In this document: in pieces, positions 24,688 through 34,390 of the stretch
Position numbering within the stretch: position 1 is the stretch's first letter
How the letters are laid out: every line of letters starts with the position of its first letter
Assembly (NCBI RefSeq): GCF_041080795.1
Contig: NZ_CP129674.1
Location: 310,001 to 374,000 of the forward strand
Direction: 5' to 3'
DNA: 64,000 nt
Source of the DNA: Bifidobacterium sp. WK041_4_12
GTDB taxonomy: Bacteria > Actinomycetota > Actinomycetes > Actinomycetales > Bifidobacteriaceae
The notes under the pieces: generated by a model
Seen by the model: only the letters and a program-made list of their open reading frames with translations
What the model was told of the DNA's origin: nothing
The model's database searches: none
Position numbers and translations under genes: made by a program

Positions 24688-26558
24688 GCCTGTGCCACCT
24701 CCCTGTTCTGAGTCTGTGATTCATATATTTCGCGGTATTCCTCGCTGCTGGCGAGCAACTGGTCATGGGTGCCCTGATCGAGAATCTCACCGTCGCGCAT
24801 CACGATGATCAGGTCTGATTCCTGTACGGAAGCGATGCGCTGAGCGATGATGATCTTGGTCGTGTCTGGAATCTCCTCATGGAAAGCGTGACGGATCTTC
24901 CGGTCTGTATTCGTGTCCACGGCGCTCGTGGAATCGTCGAGAATCAGAATCCGCGGTTTCTTGAGCAAAGCCCTTGCGATGCAGATTCGCTGCCGCTGAC
25001 CGCCAGAAACATTCGTTCCACCTTCATCGATGTGCGTGTCATACCCCTCCGGGAATTCCCGGATGAAGCCGTCTGCCTGGGCAAGCGTGCATGCATGAAC
25101 GATGTCTTCGTCGGTGGCATCCGGGTTACCCCAGCGCAGGTTGTCTCTGATGGTTCCGGTGAACAGCAGATTCTTCTGCAATACCATCGCCACCGAATCG
25201 CGCAGTGCTTCGAGGTCGTAGTCCTTGACGTTTACGCCACCGACCTTCAATGAGCCGCCAGTCACGTCGTAGAGTCGTGGAATGAGCTGGACGAGGCTTG
25301 ATTTCGATGAGCCGGTTCCGCCCACGATGCCAACGGTCATGCCGCTGGGTATCGAAAGCGAGAGGTGATTCAACACCGGTTTCTCGGAGCTGCTGGCGTA
25401 ACGGAAAGTCACATCATCGAATTGGATGGAACCATCGGCAACCTGCTCGATTGGATGTGCCGGATTGGTGACCGTGCTCTGTTCGACAAGCAGCTGAGTG
25501 ATTCGCTCGGCCGAGGCGCGGGAAATGATGACCATGACGAAGATCATCGAAAGCATCATCATGCTCATGAGAATCTGCATGGCATAGGTGACCAGTGCCG
25601 TAAGATCGCCGGTCGTGAGTCCAAGGGAGGCGCTGTTGCCAGATGCAACGATCTGATGGGCACCTGCCCATGCAATCACGATCATCGTCGCGTACATGCA
25701 CAGCTGCATCAGTGGCATGTTGAAGCTCAGCACCTTCTCGGCCTTGACGAAGTTGGTGAAGATGCGCTGTGAGATCTTCGAGAACTTATGAACTTCGAAA
25801 TCCTCACGATTATACGATTTCACGACGCGAACCGCCTGAAGATTTTCGTCAACGACATTGTTCAGCACGTCGTAGGTGCGGAACACCCGCTCGAAGATGG
25901 GGTGGACGAACCATGACAATGCCATAAGACCGATGCCGAGAATCGGGATCGTAATCAGGAAGATCATGGAAATGGAAGGACTGATGCGGAATGCGAATAT
26001 CCACGACACGATAACCATTACCGGTGCACGCATGCCCAGACGAACGATCATCTGAAAGGCGTTCTGAATGTTGGTGACATCGGTTGTCAGACGTGTGATG
26101 ATCGATCCGGTTGAGAAGCGGTCGATGTTGGTGAAGCTGAAGGACTGCATTCGGTCGAACATGTCGCCACGAAGATTTCTGGCGAGCCCGGATGCAGAAT
26201 ATGCTGCGTATCTTCCCGACAGGAACCCACAGGTGAGCGAAACGGCTGAGCAGCAGAGCAGAATGATGCCGAAATGCCACAGTGCACTGACATTCCTGTC
26301 GGTGATGCCCTGGTCAATCAGGGTTGCCATGATGGTGGGGATGATGATTTCGAGAATGCCCTCGACAAAGACGAACCCAGGTGCCAAGAGCGTTGTCTTC
26401 TTGAATTCGCGCAAGCTTGAAAGCAGCACTCGCAAGGTGTGTGGCTTGCTCGTCTCTGGCGGTTTCGCGCTCATTGGGTTACGCGTATCTCCGCCTCGGG
26501 CGGCTGTGTGCTCTGACTGTGCGATGTCGTTGTCATTTCGCGTTGCTGTTGATGTCAT
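24684..26558 (-). CDS. ABC multidrug exporter half-transporter A
   Basis: A protein of 624 residues with six spans (about 60-340) and an ATPase domain with GGTGSSKSS, LVLQKN-like VLQKNLLFTGTI, signature NVSGGQRQR and Walker B ILILDDSTSAVD. The residue after Walker B is aspartate instead of glutamate, the mark of a degenerate nucleotide site in heterodimeric exporters such as BmrCD or LmrCD. Its stop overlaps the start of the second half at 24687. The start overlaps the end of the MarR gene, so the three genes are one operon. Confidence 0.9.
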   Translation of the reverse strand: MTSTATRNDNDIAQSEHTAARGGDTRNPMSAKPPETSKPHTLRVLLSSLREFKKTTLLAPGFVFVEGILEIIIPTIMATLIDQGITDRNVSALWHFGIILLCCSAVSLTCGFLSGRYAAYSASGLARNLRGDMFDRMQSFSFTNIDRFSTGSIITRLTTDVTNIQNAFQMIVRLGMRAPVMVIVSWIFAFRISPSISMIFLITIPILGIGLMALSWFVHPIFERVFRTYDVLNNVVDENLQAVRVVKSYNREDFEVHKFSKISQRIFTNFVKAEKVLSFNMPLMQLCMYATMIVIAWAGAHQIVASGNSASLGLTTGDLTALVTYAMQILMSMMMLSMIFVMVIISRASAERITQLLVEQSTVTNPAHPIEQVADGSIQFDDVTFRYASSSEKPVLNHLSLSIPSGMTVGIVGGTGSSKSSLVQLIPRLYDVTGGSLKVGGVNVKDYDLEALRDSVAMVLQKNLLFTGTIRDNLRWGNPDATDEDIVHACTLAQADGFIREFPEGYDTHIDEGGTNVSGGQRQRICIARALLKKPRILILDDSTSAVDTNTDRKIRHAFHEEIPDTTKIIIAQRIASVQESDLIIVMRDGEILDQGTHDQLLASSEEYREIYESQTQNREVAQA

Positions 26559-27141
26559 TCGCTCTCATCCCTTCCTCGTCTCGTACCTCAGTTCTTTGCT
26601 GCGTCAAGCTGGGTTTTTCCCGGGGGCTCTGATTTCGAGATGCTCCGACAAGCCCGGTCGCAATCAGGTTCTTCCTCATGGTTGCCAGTGACTGCAACAG
26701 TTGCTCGACCTGCGCATCGTCCAGACCTGCAAGCATCGTCTCTTCCATATGAGACGCATTCTCGCGCAATTGCTCAACGATGCTCCACGACTCATCGGTC
26801 AGAGAAATCTTGCGCAAGCGCTTGTCCTGCGCAACCTCCTCACGCTTGATCAGACCCTTGGACTCCATTCGTGTGAGCACCCGGGATGCAGTCGAGCGGG
26901 TAATCGAGAAATGGCGTTCTACATCATGCTGGAACACGTCGTCTGCTTGATGCTTGGAAAGATAGACGATTATTGGCGTATTCGAGCCTGTGGCGATGCG
27001 CGCATCTTCGGGCAACGTGGCACCGAGGTAGCGGTAGATGAGGTGGTGCAGGCAATGGATGGCCAGGCTTGGACGCCTTGGCCCTTCACTGTTGGCAGCT
27101 CCATCATGGAATGTGCGATTTGCCGTATGTTCGGTCTGCAA
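26533..27141 (-). CDS. MarR family regulator of the ABC exporter operon
   Basis: A protein of 202 residues, with a winged helix at about 70-120 (FQHDVERHFSITRSTASRVL, then MESKGLIKREEVAQDKRLRK with the D-x-R wing). Flanking helices form the dimer. The N-terminus and the C-terminal tail of about 40 residues are longer than usual. TTG 27141 is the likely start, with GAGGGG upstream on the minus strand. The last 26 bases overlap the ABC gene. It probably represses the operon and responds to a drug-like ligand. Confidence 0.85.
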   Translation of the reverse strand: MQTEHTANRTFHDGAANSEGPRRPSLAIHCLHHLIYRYLGATLPEDARIATGSNTPIIVYLSKHQADDVFQHDVERHFSITRSTASRVLTRMESKGLIKREEVAQDKRLRKISLTDESWSIVEQLRENASHMEETMLAGLDDAQVEQLLQSLATMRKNLIATGLVGASRNQSPREKPSLTQQRTEVRDEEGMRANDINSNAK

Positions 27142-27225
27142 ACTCCCCTCACTCTCTTAATCGGGAAGCTCCCACAAGGGGGACATGTGGATATGAGCAA
27201 GATGTAATGGTAATACCAGATATGT

Positions 27226-27251
27226 ACATTTGTTGCATATGCAACAAATGT
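27226..27251. promoter_or_regulatory. perfect 26-bp palindrome before marR
   Basis: The half site ACATTTGTTGCAT is followed directly by its exact reverse complement. It lies 85 bases before the MarR start on the minus strand and is the likely MarR operator. Confidence 0.8.
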
Positions 27252-27336
27252 AGGCTGGTCGAGTCCTCTCGTTGTCGTCAATGCTCAGACATCAGCCAAG
27301 GTACTGAAAATCGTGGCACGATACCGTAACGGTCGC

Positions 27337-28182
27337 TTATTCGTGAGAAATTGAGAGATACGTGTAAGGACGGCCGAATTGCGTGGATGATTCGAAGGAC
27401 GAGGTGAACAGCTCACGGTAGAGGTCGGTTTCGTGAGGATTCACCGAGCTGCTGAGGAATTCGATGTGTCTGTCAGGATTGCTGGTTCGCAGCAGCTTTG
27501 CGTCACCCAGCAGATGCGTGAGATGGCGGGTGAGCCCTTCATAGCCCGTATAGAAGCGTGGTTGCGAAGGAATATAATCGGCTATCAGCTTCTTGACGAA
27601 GGGATAATGCGTGCACCCGAGAACGACGGCATCGAAGCGAGTGCCACTCGTGGTGCTCAGCAGTCTCCGCAAGAGATCTCTGACATCGTCAAGTCGTTGT
27701 GCGCCACATTCAATGAGGCCAGCAAGACCTGAGCATGGCAAGGTTTCGATGTGACGCTCGCCGGAGAACAGATGAAGCTGCTTCTGGAACTTCGGCATGG
27801 CAAGGGTCAATGGCGTTGCCATGACCAGAATGTTCCGGGCACCGTTGTCTACGGCTTCCTTGAGTGCGGGTTCAATGCCGACAATCGTCAGGTCGGGGTA
27901 ACGCTCAATCAGCATCGGCTTTGCGGCGCTGGTTGCAGTGTTGCAGGCGATGACCATGCCCTTGATGTGGTGCTTCAGCAGCTTCTGGACGGCGTTGTCT
28001 GTAAGTCGCTGCACCTCTTCGCGCCGCTTTTCGCCATAAGGCGCGTTTCCCGAGTCGCCGAAGAACACGAAATCCTCGTGCGGCAGCATCGTTGCAAGAA
28101 CCTTGAGCGTGCTGATGCCGCCAACACCGGAATCGAAGACGCCGATTGGTGAATCTACCTTGTTCAACTCGTTGCCTCGCAT
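27337..28182 (-). CDS. murI: glutamate racemase
   Basis: A protein of 281 residues that converts L- to D-glutamate for peptidoglycan. It opens with PIGVFDSGVGGISTL and has GDSGNAPYG, the two catalytic cysteines in VIACNTATSA (C80) and VVLGCTHYPF (C190), and the histidine following the latter. The length is normal for the family. It stands alone between the MarR palindrome and an amino-acid permease gene on the same strand. Confidence 0.95.
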   Translation of the reverse strand: MRGNELNKVDSPIGVFDSGVGGISTLKVLATMLPHEDFVFFGDSGNAPYGEKRREEVQRLTDNAVQKLLKHHIKGMVIACNTATSAAKPMLIERYPDLTIVGIEPALKEAVDNGARNILVMATPLTLAMPKFQKQLHLFSGERHIETLPCSGLAGLIECGAQRLDDVRDLLRRLLSTTSGTRFDAVVLGCTHYPFVKKLIADYIPSQPRFYTGYEGLTRHLTHLLGDAKLLRTSNPDRHIEFLSSSVNPHETDLYRELFTSSFESSTQFGRPYTYLSISHE

Positions 28183-28252
28183 TCTTATGGTTACGACATA
28201 TGTTTACCACAGCCATTTGTAGGTAGTGTGCGCATCACGGTACCGACGAAGG

Positions 28253-29686
28253 TCAGTCAGTCGGCTTGCTGTCGGGCAGGGATTCCATCCCCTGGGAATG
28301 GCGGTTATGACGTTCATGGCGGGCTTGGAACGCATAGAAGACGAAGAAAATCAGGCACCAGACAATGGCGCCGAAAGCTCCTGCGCGATCATCCGGCATG
28401 ACGAACAGGCTGAGGAAAATCAGACCAAAGAATGCAATACTTAAGGGACTGGTAATCGAATAGGCAGGCATGAGGAAGCCGTTGGGCGTGAAGTCTGCGG
28501 ATTTGCGATATCTGCGGTGAGCGAGCATGGCAAGAATGTACACCACGATATACAGATCACTGGAAACTCCGGTGACAATGGTGAACGCGCCGCTCACTCC
28601 TCGAAACAGGCTGAGAAATGGGGCAAGAAGCACCAGCATTCCCGAAATGACGATGCCGTGAGCCGGAATGCCGTTCCTTGAGATTTTTGCGAGGAAGTCA
28701 TTGAATCCATGATGGCTCTTCGCTTCTGTCGCAATCTGGTAGAGATGCCTGCCAGCCGAGAATATCGAGCTATTGAGCGCAGAAGCGGCTGCCGTGAGCA
28801 CCACGGCATTGATGACTGCGGCTGCCGCCGGCAGACCGGCAAGTTCAAACACCTGAACGAATGGACTTCTGTCAGGCTGAATGCTCTTCCATGGAACGAT
28901 CATCATAATCACGGCAAGCGAGCAGATATAGAACAGCAGTATGCGGATAAGAGTATTGTTCACCGCCTTGCGAATGATCGTACGAGGGGATTTCGCCTCG
29001 CCGATCGTGATGCTGATGAATTCAATGCCCTGGAATGCGAAGAACACCATGGGGAATGCTGCTGCAAAGGCCATGAAACCCTTGGGGAATGCATGAAGGT
29101 CAATGAAGAGATTCGACACTGCTGCATGGCCCAGTGGGGTGGATGCGTGGTTGATGGTCATGAAGATGCCTGTGGCGATCAGGGCGATGATGGCCACGAT
29201 CTTGATCATGGCAAACCAGAATTCGGTTTCGCCAAACAGCCTTGCAGTGGAAAGGTTCAGCAGAACCAGCACGGCCAGAACGCACAGTTCGATAAGCCAT
29301 GCTGGAACCTTAGGCAGCCAGAATTGCACGTAGTTGCCAATGGCGGTCAGCTCGGCCATAGAGAGAAACACGAGTCCCAGCCAATAGGTCCATCCAGCGA
29401 ACTGTCCCATTCTGTGACCGAGATACTTGCCAATATACGCAACGAAGGTGTGCTGTGAAGGGTCGGCATAGAGCATTTCGCCTATGCCACGCATCATGAG
29501 GAAGAAGAAGAGTCCCAGAATCAGATAGACCAGGAGCACCGATGGACCGGTCTGGCTTATTGTGGTGCCCGCACCGAGGAACAGTCCGGTACCTATCGTT
29601 CCACCGATGGCAATCATCTGAACATGTCGGTTGCTCAGCGATCTGTGTGTGCCGTCCTTGTTGATAGTCGGCTGTGTCTGCGCCAT
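28253..29686 (-). CDS. amino-acid permease (APC superfamily, AAT family)
   Basis: A protein of 477 residues starting at ATG 29686, after GGAGGGGAAAAC on the minus strand; a longer frame to 29833 lacks a site. Twelve spans. The opening NRHVQMIAIGGTIGTGLFLG is the unwound first helix of APC transporters, followed by GEMLYADPSQHTFVAYIGKY. It imports an amino acid with protons across the cytoplasmic membrane. The relatives are the alanine/glycine/serine (CycA), lysine and aromatic permeases; the substrate cannot be assigned. It is divergent from ansP with a palindromic element between. Confidence 0.88.
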   Translation of the reverse strand: MAQTQPTINKDGTHRSLSNRHVQMIAIGGTIGTGLFLGAGTTISQTGPSVLLVYLILGLFFFLMMRGIGEMLYADPSQHTFVAYIGKYLGHRMGQFAGWTYWLGLVFLSMAELTAIGNYVQFWLPKVPAWLIELCVLAVLVLLNLSTARLFGETEFWFAMIKIVAIIALIATGIFMTINHASTPLGHAAVSNLFIDLHAFPKGFMAFAAAFPMVFFAFQGIEFISITIGEAKSPRTIIRKAVNNTLIRILLFYICSLAVIMMIVPWKSIQPDRSPFVQVFELAGLPAAAAVINAVVLTAAASALNSSIFSAGRHLYQIATEAKSHHGFNDFLAKISRNGIPAHGIVISGMLVLLAPFLSLFRGVSGAFTIVTGVSSDLYIVVYILAMLAHRRYRKSADFTPNGFLMPAYSITSPLSIAFFGLIFLSLFVMPDDRAGAFGAIVWCLIFFVFYAFQARHERHNRHSQGMESLPDSKPTD

Positions 29687-29782
29687 GTTTTCCCCTCCGT
29701 CCAAGCAGCCACGATGCCAAAGACCGCCAAGACTCAAACTCTTTGACACCTTAGAGTCGCTCAGTGACATATTTTGGGGGAT

Positions 29783-29907
29783 GTATCTGTTCATTGTGAA
29801 CTTGTCAAAGTAGCATTCATGAAAATCGGCCAAAATTGAGCCGTTTTGGCTTCAATATCGAGCATTTTCGTCGTTGATACTTTGACAAGTTCACAATGAA
29901 CAGATAC
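29783..29907. mobile_element. palindromic MITE-like element, copy 1
   Basis: Thirty bases at 29783-29812 (starting GTATCTGTTCATTGTGAACT) are the exact reverse complement of 29878-29907, around a 65-base centre with GAGCCGTTTTGGC. A relative is at 63648-63757. The inner arm GTTCATTGTGAAC is itself palindromic. No coding capacity. It lies between divergent permease genes, so it could also act as a bidirectional RNA hairpin. Confidence 0.7.
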
Positions 29908-30022
29908 TGCTCGTTTTTGCAGTTCATGAGGTGCGTATACGATTGCTCGACGTGCGATGATTGTTGCCCGTGACGGCATGGAATCATTGCATTTGTGTTT
30001 ATTGGCACAGATTTGGGGGATT

Positions 30023-31519
30023 ATGGCCAGCAACAATAAGGAGTCGCAAGAAGGCTCCGAGCAGCAAGTCGTGACAGAAGATCGAAGCGACGCTGATTAC
30101 GCAAAGGATCTGAAACCAAGACATATCCAGATGATCGCCATCGGCGGCTCCATCGGGACCGGTCTGTTTCTCGGTGCGGGAGGGCGTCTTGCACAGGGTG
30201 GCGCTGGACTGACCATTGCGTATGCGGTGTGCGGAATCTTTGCATTCCTCATGGTCCGTGCCTTGGGGGAGCTGGCAATTCGCCGCCCTTCCTCAGGAGC
30301 GTTTGTGTCATATGCTCGTGAATTCCTCGGAGAAAAAGGTGCCTACATCACCGGCTGGCTGTTCTTCCTTGACTGGTCAACAACGATCATGGCAGACATC
30401 ACCGCTGTTGCAGTCTATGTTCATTATTGGAAGTCGCTGCAGTTCATTCCGCAATGGATCATTGCGCTCGCAGCTCTGGCACTTGTCGTCGTCATGAATC
30501 TCATGAGCGTGAAACTGTTCGGTGAAGCTGAATTTTGGTTCGCGGCCATCAAGGTCGCCACGATTCTCATATTCATGGCGGTGGCCATCTGGGCAATCGT
30601 ATCGGGCGCTGCCGTTGATGGCTCCCATGCAGGATTCGCCAACATCACCAGTCATGGCGGCTTCTTCCCAGAAGGATTGCCGATTGTATTCGCACTGACC
30701 CTCGGCGTGGTGTTCGCCTTTGGTGGCACCGAGATGGTCGGTGTTGCAGCGGGCGAGGCGAAGAATCCTCGCAAGGTGCTGCCCAAGGCAATCAACTCGA
30801 TGATCGTTCGCATCTTTGTGTTCTATGTCGGTTCGGTGGTGCTCATGGCGCTCGTGCTTCCTTACACCGCTTACTCCAGCAACGAATCGCCATTCGTCAC
30901 CTTCTTCTCCGGTCTGGGCATTCCGTATGCGGGAAGCATCATCCAGCTCGTGGTGCTGACTGCGGCGCTTTCATCATTGAACGCCGGACTGTATGCCACC
31001 GGTCGCACCCTTCGTTCCATGGCAGTGGCGGGTTCTGCCCCGAAGATCGCCCAGGTCATGAACAAGCATCATGTCCCTGCAGGTGGCATCATGATCACCT
31101 CGGCCTTGGGACTGTTCGGTGTGCTGTTGAATGCCATATTGCCCGATGAAGCCTTCGAAATCATCATGAACCTTGCAGGCATAGGCATCGCTGGAACGTG
31201 GGCGGCGATTCTTGTGACGCATCTGGTATTTCTCAGGCGCGTGAAGCAAGGCAAGGAGACCAGACCTGCATATCATATGCCAGGAGCTCCGTACACGAAC
31301 TATCTGGCACTGGTGTTCTTCGTGGTCGTTGTCATATCGAATCTGACCAGCAGCTCTGGGCGCTGGACGCTTGCGCTGTTCTGCGTGGTCGTGCTGCTGA
31401 TGGTTGCCGGATGGTATTACGTGCGCGGCCGTGTTCGCGGCGACCTGCTTGATGAGATTGATCTTGGGCAGGACGATGATGCCGCGCCATCTCTGGCATC
31501 GGACGACTCTAACAAATAG
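30023..31519 (+). CDS. ansP: L-asparagine permease
   Basis: A protein of 498 residues; ATG 30023 follows TTGGGGGAT. The N-terminal LKPRHIQMIAIGGSIGTGLF marks the APC substrate and sodium/proton site. Further motifs are GELAIRRPSSGAFVSYAREF and FAFGGTEMVGVAAGEAKNP. Twelve spans and an acidic C-terminal tail. It resembles AnsP-type permeases and is followed 73 bases later by asparaginase, which supports asparagine uptake. Its stop codon lies in a 17-bp tandem duplication. Confidence 0.85.
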   Translation: MASNNKESQEGSEQQVVTEDRSDADYAKDLKPRHIQMIAIGGSIGTGLFLGAGGRLAQGGAGLTIAYAVCGIFAFLMVRALGELAIRRPSSGAFVSYAREFLGEKGAYITGWLFFLDWSTTIMADITAVAVYVHYWKSLQFIPQWIIALAALALVVVMNLMSVKLFGEAEFWFAAIKVATILIFMAVAIWAIVSGAAVDGSHAGFANITSHGGFFPEGLPIVFALTLGVVFAFGGTEMVGVAAGEAKNPRKVLPKAINSMIVRIFVFYVGSVVLMALVLPYTAYSSNESPFVTFFSGLGIPYAGSIIQLVVLTAALSSLNAGLYATGRTLRSMAVAGSAPKIAQVMNKHHVPAGGIMITSALGLFGVLLNAILPDEAFEIIMNLAGIGIAGTWAAILVTHLVFLRRVKQGKETRPAYHMPGAPYTNYLALVFFVVVVISNLTSSSGRWTLALFCVVVLLMVAGWYYVRGRVRGDLLDEIDLGQDDDAAPSLASDDSNK

Positions 31520-31537
31520 TCGACTCTAACAAATAGG
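31504..31537. repeat. 17-bp tandem duplication over the ansP stop codon
   Basis: CGACTCTAACAAATAGT is followed by CGACTCTAACAAATAGG. The first unit carries the stop codon of ansP and the second repeats it out of frame. Confidence 0.9.
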
Positions 31538-31592
31538 CGGCTCGCACGAGAGAGCCAGCAAGGCGAATATCCACGAAAGGTGAGTGACTCAC

Positions 31593-32600
31593 ATGCGCAT
31601 TCATGTGACATATACGGGTGGCACCATCGGCATGATTGAGTCCGATGAAGGTCTGGTCATCGGAGCTGACATGCGGGGCTGGCTGTTTCGCATTCTTTCC
31701 GAGGGGAGCGAGGAGCGCAGCGATGACGTCACCTTCACCGAGCTTGACCCGCTTATCGATTCTGCGAATGCAACCCCAGAGAGCTGGCAGCAGATAATTG
31801 ACGATTTGCACAGGCATCGTGACTCAGCGGATGCCTTCGTTGTGCTGCATGGCACGGACACGATGGGATATACCACGGCAGCGCTGTCGTATGCCTTGAC
31901 GGAATTCGGCAAGCCGGTCATCTTCACAGGCGCGCAGCATCCACTTGGCCGTATCGAATCCGATGCGACGGCCAATGTGACCGGCGCGTTGAATGCCGCC
32001 TTGAGCGGCCGTGCGCGTGGGGTCAACCTGTTTTTTGGACATCATCTCTTTGCAGGCAATCGCGTGACGAAAACCTCGTCATGGGCCTTCGAAGGTTTTG
32101 ATTCACCGATAACCGGGCCTGTGGCACAGTCGGGCACTCCCTGGCATTGGCGCGATATCGACCGCACCGGCAAGGGCTGGGCAAATCCGAAACCGTATCA
32201 GCGTCATGATGTGGCCGTAATCGACATGGTTCCCGGAATCACCGCCACCCGTTTTGCGGCGATGGCTTCTCCGCAGCCAGAGGCTGTCATCATTCGCGCC
32301 TATGGTGTGGGCAATGTTCCGAGCGACGAAGAGGGTCTGACGGGGGCAATTGCGGGACTGCTCGACAATCAGGTGCCCGTGGTCGTCGCTTCACAGTGCC
32401 AGCAGGCTGAGGTGTTGCTCGGCCGCTATGAAACCGGCGATGCCATTGCTCGGGCAGGCGCATGCAGTTCAGCTGACATGACGTTCGAAGCGGTCTATGC
32501 GAAGACGATTTTCTTGCTTTCGCAAGGGTTGCGCGGCAGAGAACTGGCAAATTGGATGACCATTCCCATTGCAGGAGAGCTCACACCCGGTGTTGCGTGA
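31593..32600 (+). CDS. ansA: L-asparaginase
   Basis: A protein of 335 residues. ATG 31593 is nine bases after AAAGGTGA; GTG 31584 is too near that site. The catalytic threonines lie in YTGGTIGM (T11) and HGTDTM (T88), followed by GKPVIFTGAQ and the usual cytoplasmic type I features, without a signal peptide. It hydrolyses asparagine to aspartate and ammonia. The upstream permease ansP completes an asparagine use pair. Confidence 0.93.
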   Translation: MRIHVTYTGGTIGMIESDEGLVIGADMRGWLFRILSEGSEERSDDVTFTELDPLIDSANATPESWQQIIDDLHRHRDSADAFVVLHGTDTMGYTTAALSYALTEFGKPVIFTGAQHPLGRIESDATANVTGALNAALSGRARGVNLFFGHHLFAGNRVTKTSSWAFEGFDSPITGPVAQSGTPWHWRDIDRTGKGWANPKPYQRHDVAVIDMVPGITATRFAAMASPQPEAVIIRAYGVGNVPSDEEGLTGAIAGLLDNQVPVVVASQCQQAEVLLGRYETGDAIARAGACSSADMTFEAVYAKTIFLLSQGLRGRELANWMTIPIAGELTPGVA

Positions 32601-32625
32601 TAGCGCGCTGCCTTGAAATACCGCT

Positions 32626-32665
32626 GTTCTAGCGGGTTCTAGTGTGTTTTAGCGTGTTCTAACGG
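32626..32665. repeat. four 10-bp tandem repeats over the stop of the glutamine ABC gene
   Basis: The units are GTTCTAGCGG, GTTCTAGTGT, GTTTTAGCGT and GTTCTAACGG. The last unit contains the stop codon of the minus-strand gene at 32659, and the others carry stop-like CTA/TTA in other frames. Confidence 0.85.
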
Positions 32666-34227
32666 CGGTGCAGCTTGCGGTCTGCCCAGTTTGCCACGAG
32701 GGTAAGCAGGGAAATCGCAACGAAGTACAGCACGCCAACCATGAGCAGCGTCTCGGTGACGCGGAAGTTGGCCGCGTACAGCTGTTGCGCCTGATACAGC
32801 AGGTCTGCGAAGCCGATGGTCAGCAGCAGTGACGAATCCTTGATCATGATGATCAGCTGGTTGATGACCGATGGCATCGCAATCTTGAACGCCTGAGGAA
32901 GAATGATTTCGCGCATGGTCTGGCCGTATGTGAGGCCTAGCGATTGCGCACCCTCGGTCTGGCCGATGTTCACCGACTGAATCGCGCCACGCAGAATCTC
33001 CGTCAGGTATGAACCGGAATTCAGCGAGAGCGTGAGCAATCCTGATATCCACAGCCAATTGCTCAGAGCATGTCCGACCAACTGCGGAATGCCGAAGTAG
33101 AAGAAGAATGCCCAGACCAGCAATGGTGTGCCGCGGAACACTGCAACATATATCTGCGCGATGAATCGCACGATTCTATTGGGGTAGACGCGCATGAGCC
33201 CAAAGATGAGCGAGAGCAGCATGGCGACGATGAATGACAGCGCGGTGATGATCAACGTGTTGCGCAGACCAAGCATCAATGCCGGGAATGAATGCTTGAC
33301 CAGCTGCCAGAAGCTCGATTGTGCAGCGGTTTTGATGGTCGCGGAGCCTGTTGAGGCGCTGCTACCCAGATATTTCACGAGAATCTTGTCGTATCGGCCA
33401 TTTTCCTTCAGGTTCTGCAGGCCGACGTTGAAGGCTGCAAGCAGTGCTTGCTGCTTTCCCTTGTTGACGGCGAAGCCATATGAGCCTTCGGGGATTTTCT
33501 TCGTCACGGTTTTCAGACCATTGTTCTGCGAAACCCCATAGGCAAGAACCGGATAGTCGTCAAAGACAGCCGACGCGTTTCCTGACTTCACCATTTCATA
33601 CATGGTTGCGGACTGATCCACTGACTTGATGCTGAAGCCATATTTCTGAGCAACCGACTTGGCATAGCTTTCGCCCTCTGAGCCGGATTTGACGACGACG
33701 GTCTTGCCCTTCAGATCCTTATAAGATGTGATCGTGCTGTCATTCTTTGCGACCGCCATCTGAATTCCTGATTCGAAATACGGGTCAGAGAAGTCATAAA
33801 TCTGCTTGCGCTCGTCGGTTATGGACATGCCCGCTATGACACCATCGGCCTGATTCGAACTCAATGCCTGCAACGCCGCATTGAATCCAAGGGATTGAAT
33901 GGTGACCGTAAAGCCTTGATCCTTGGCTATCGCATTCATCAGGTCCATGTCGATGCCGACCAGTTTCCCGCCATCTCGGAATTCGAATGGTGCAAAGGTC
34001 GTATCGGTGGCAATCGTGAACGCCTTGCCCTTGGCCTTCAAAGCTTCCTTGCGCGTCGCTTCGGTGACCGTCGATGTGTTCGAGGCCTTCTGGGTGCCTT
34101 CGGCAGCTTGCGCAACCTGAGTACCGCCTGCGAATAGTCCCATGATCATCAAAGCGATGGCGATTATCGTCGCCAGGAGTTTTGTATTCTGTGATGATCC
34201 GGCGCGCGCGTCTGTACCTGATTGCAT
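32659..34227 (-). CDS. fused glutamine-type binding protein and permease
   Basis: A protein of 522 residues; ATG 34227 follows AGGGGGA. A signal segment (LLATIIAIALMIMGLFAGG) precedes a family 3 solute-binding domain (about 60-290: FTIATDTTFAPFEFRDG, GIDMDLM, SDPYFESG). Then comes a permease domain (about 310-520) with the loop EAARTLG-like EGAQSLGLTYGQTMREIILPQA. It imports glutamine or another polar amino acid. The ATPase subunit is not in the window next to it. Such fusions are known in Firmicutes and bifidobacteria (GlnPH type). Confidence 0.9.
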   Translation of the reverse strand: MQSGTDARAGSSQNTKLLATIIAIALMIMGLFAGGTQVAQAAEGTQKASNTSTVTEATRKEALKAKGKAFTIATDTTFAPFEFRDGGKLVGIDMDLMNAIAKDQGFTVTIQSLGFNAALQALSSNQADGVIAGMSITDERKQIYDFSDPYFESGIQMAVAKNDSTITSYKDLKGKTVVVKSGSEGESYAKSVAQKYGFSIKSVDQSATMYEMVKSGNASAVFDDYPVLAYGVSQNNGLKTVTKKIPEGSYGFAVNKGKQQALLAAFNVGLQNLKENGRYDKILVKYLGSSASTGSATIKTAAQSSFWQLVKHSFPALMLGLRNTLIITALSFIVAMLLSLIFGLMRVYPNRIVRFIAQIYVAVFRGTPLLVWAFFFYFGIPQLVGHALSNWLWISGLLTLSLNSGSYLTEILRGAIQSVNIGQTEGAQSLGLTYGQTMREIILPQAFKIAMPSVINQLIIMIKDSSLLLTIGFADLLYQAQQLYAANFRVTETLLMVGVLYFVAISLLTLVANWADRKLHRR

Positions 34228-34346
34228 ATGTATTCCCCCTACACTTAGCCAGAACGGGCCAAGTATGTAATCCTTAATTTCTGTCCACGATAGTCGAAGC
34301 GACATCGTTATGGCTGTTTCGTATTAGCAAACGAACATTGAACGGT

Positions 34347-34390
34347 GTCTACCCACGGCCTACCCATGGTCTACGCACGGTCTACCCACG
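34347..34390. repeat. four 11-bp tandem repeats over the stop of the MFS gene
   Basis: The units are GTCTACCCACG, GCCTACCCATG, GTCTACGCACG and GTCTACCCACG. The fourth contains the TAG (minus strand) of the gene ending at 34382; every unit carries the same CTA. Confidence 0.9.
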
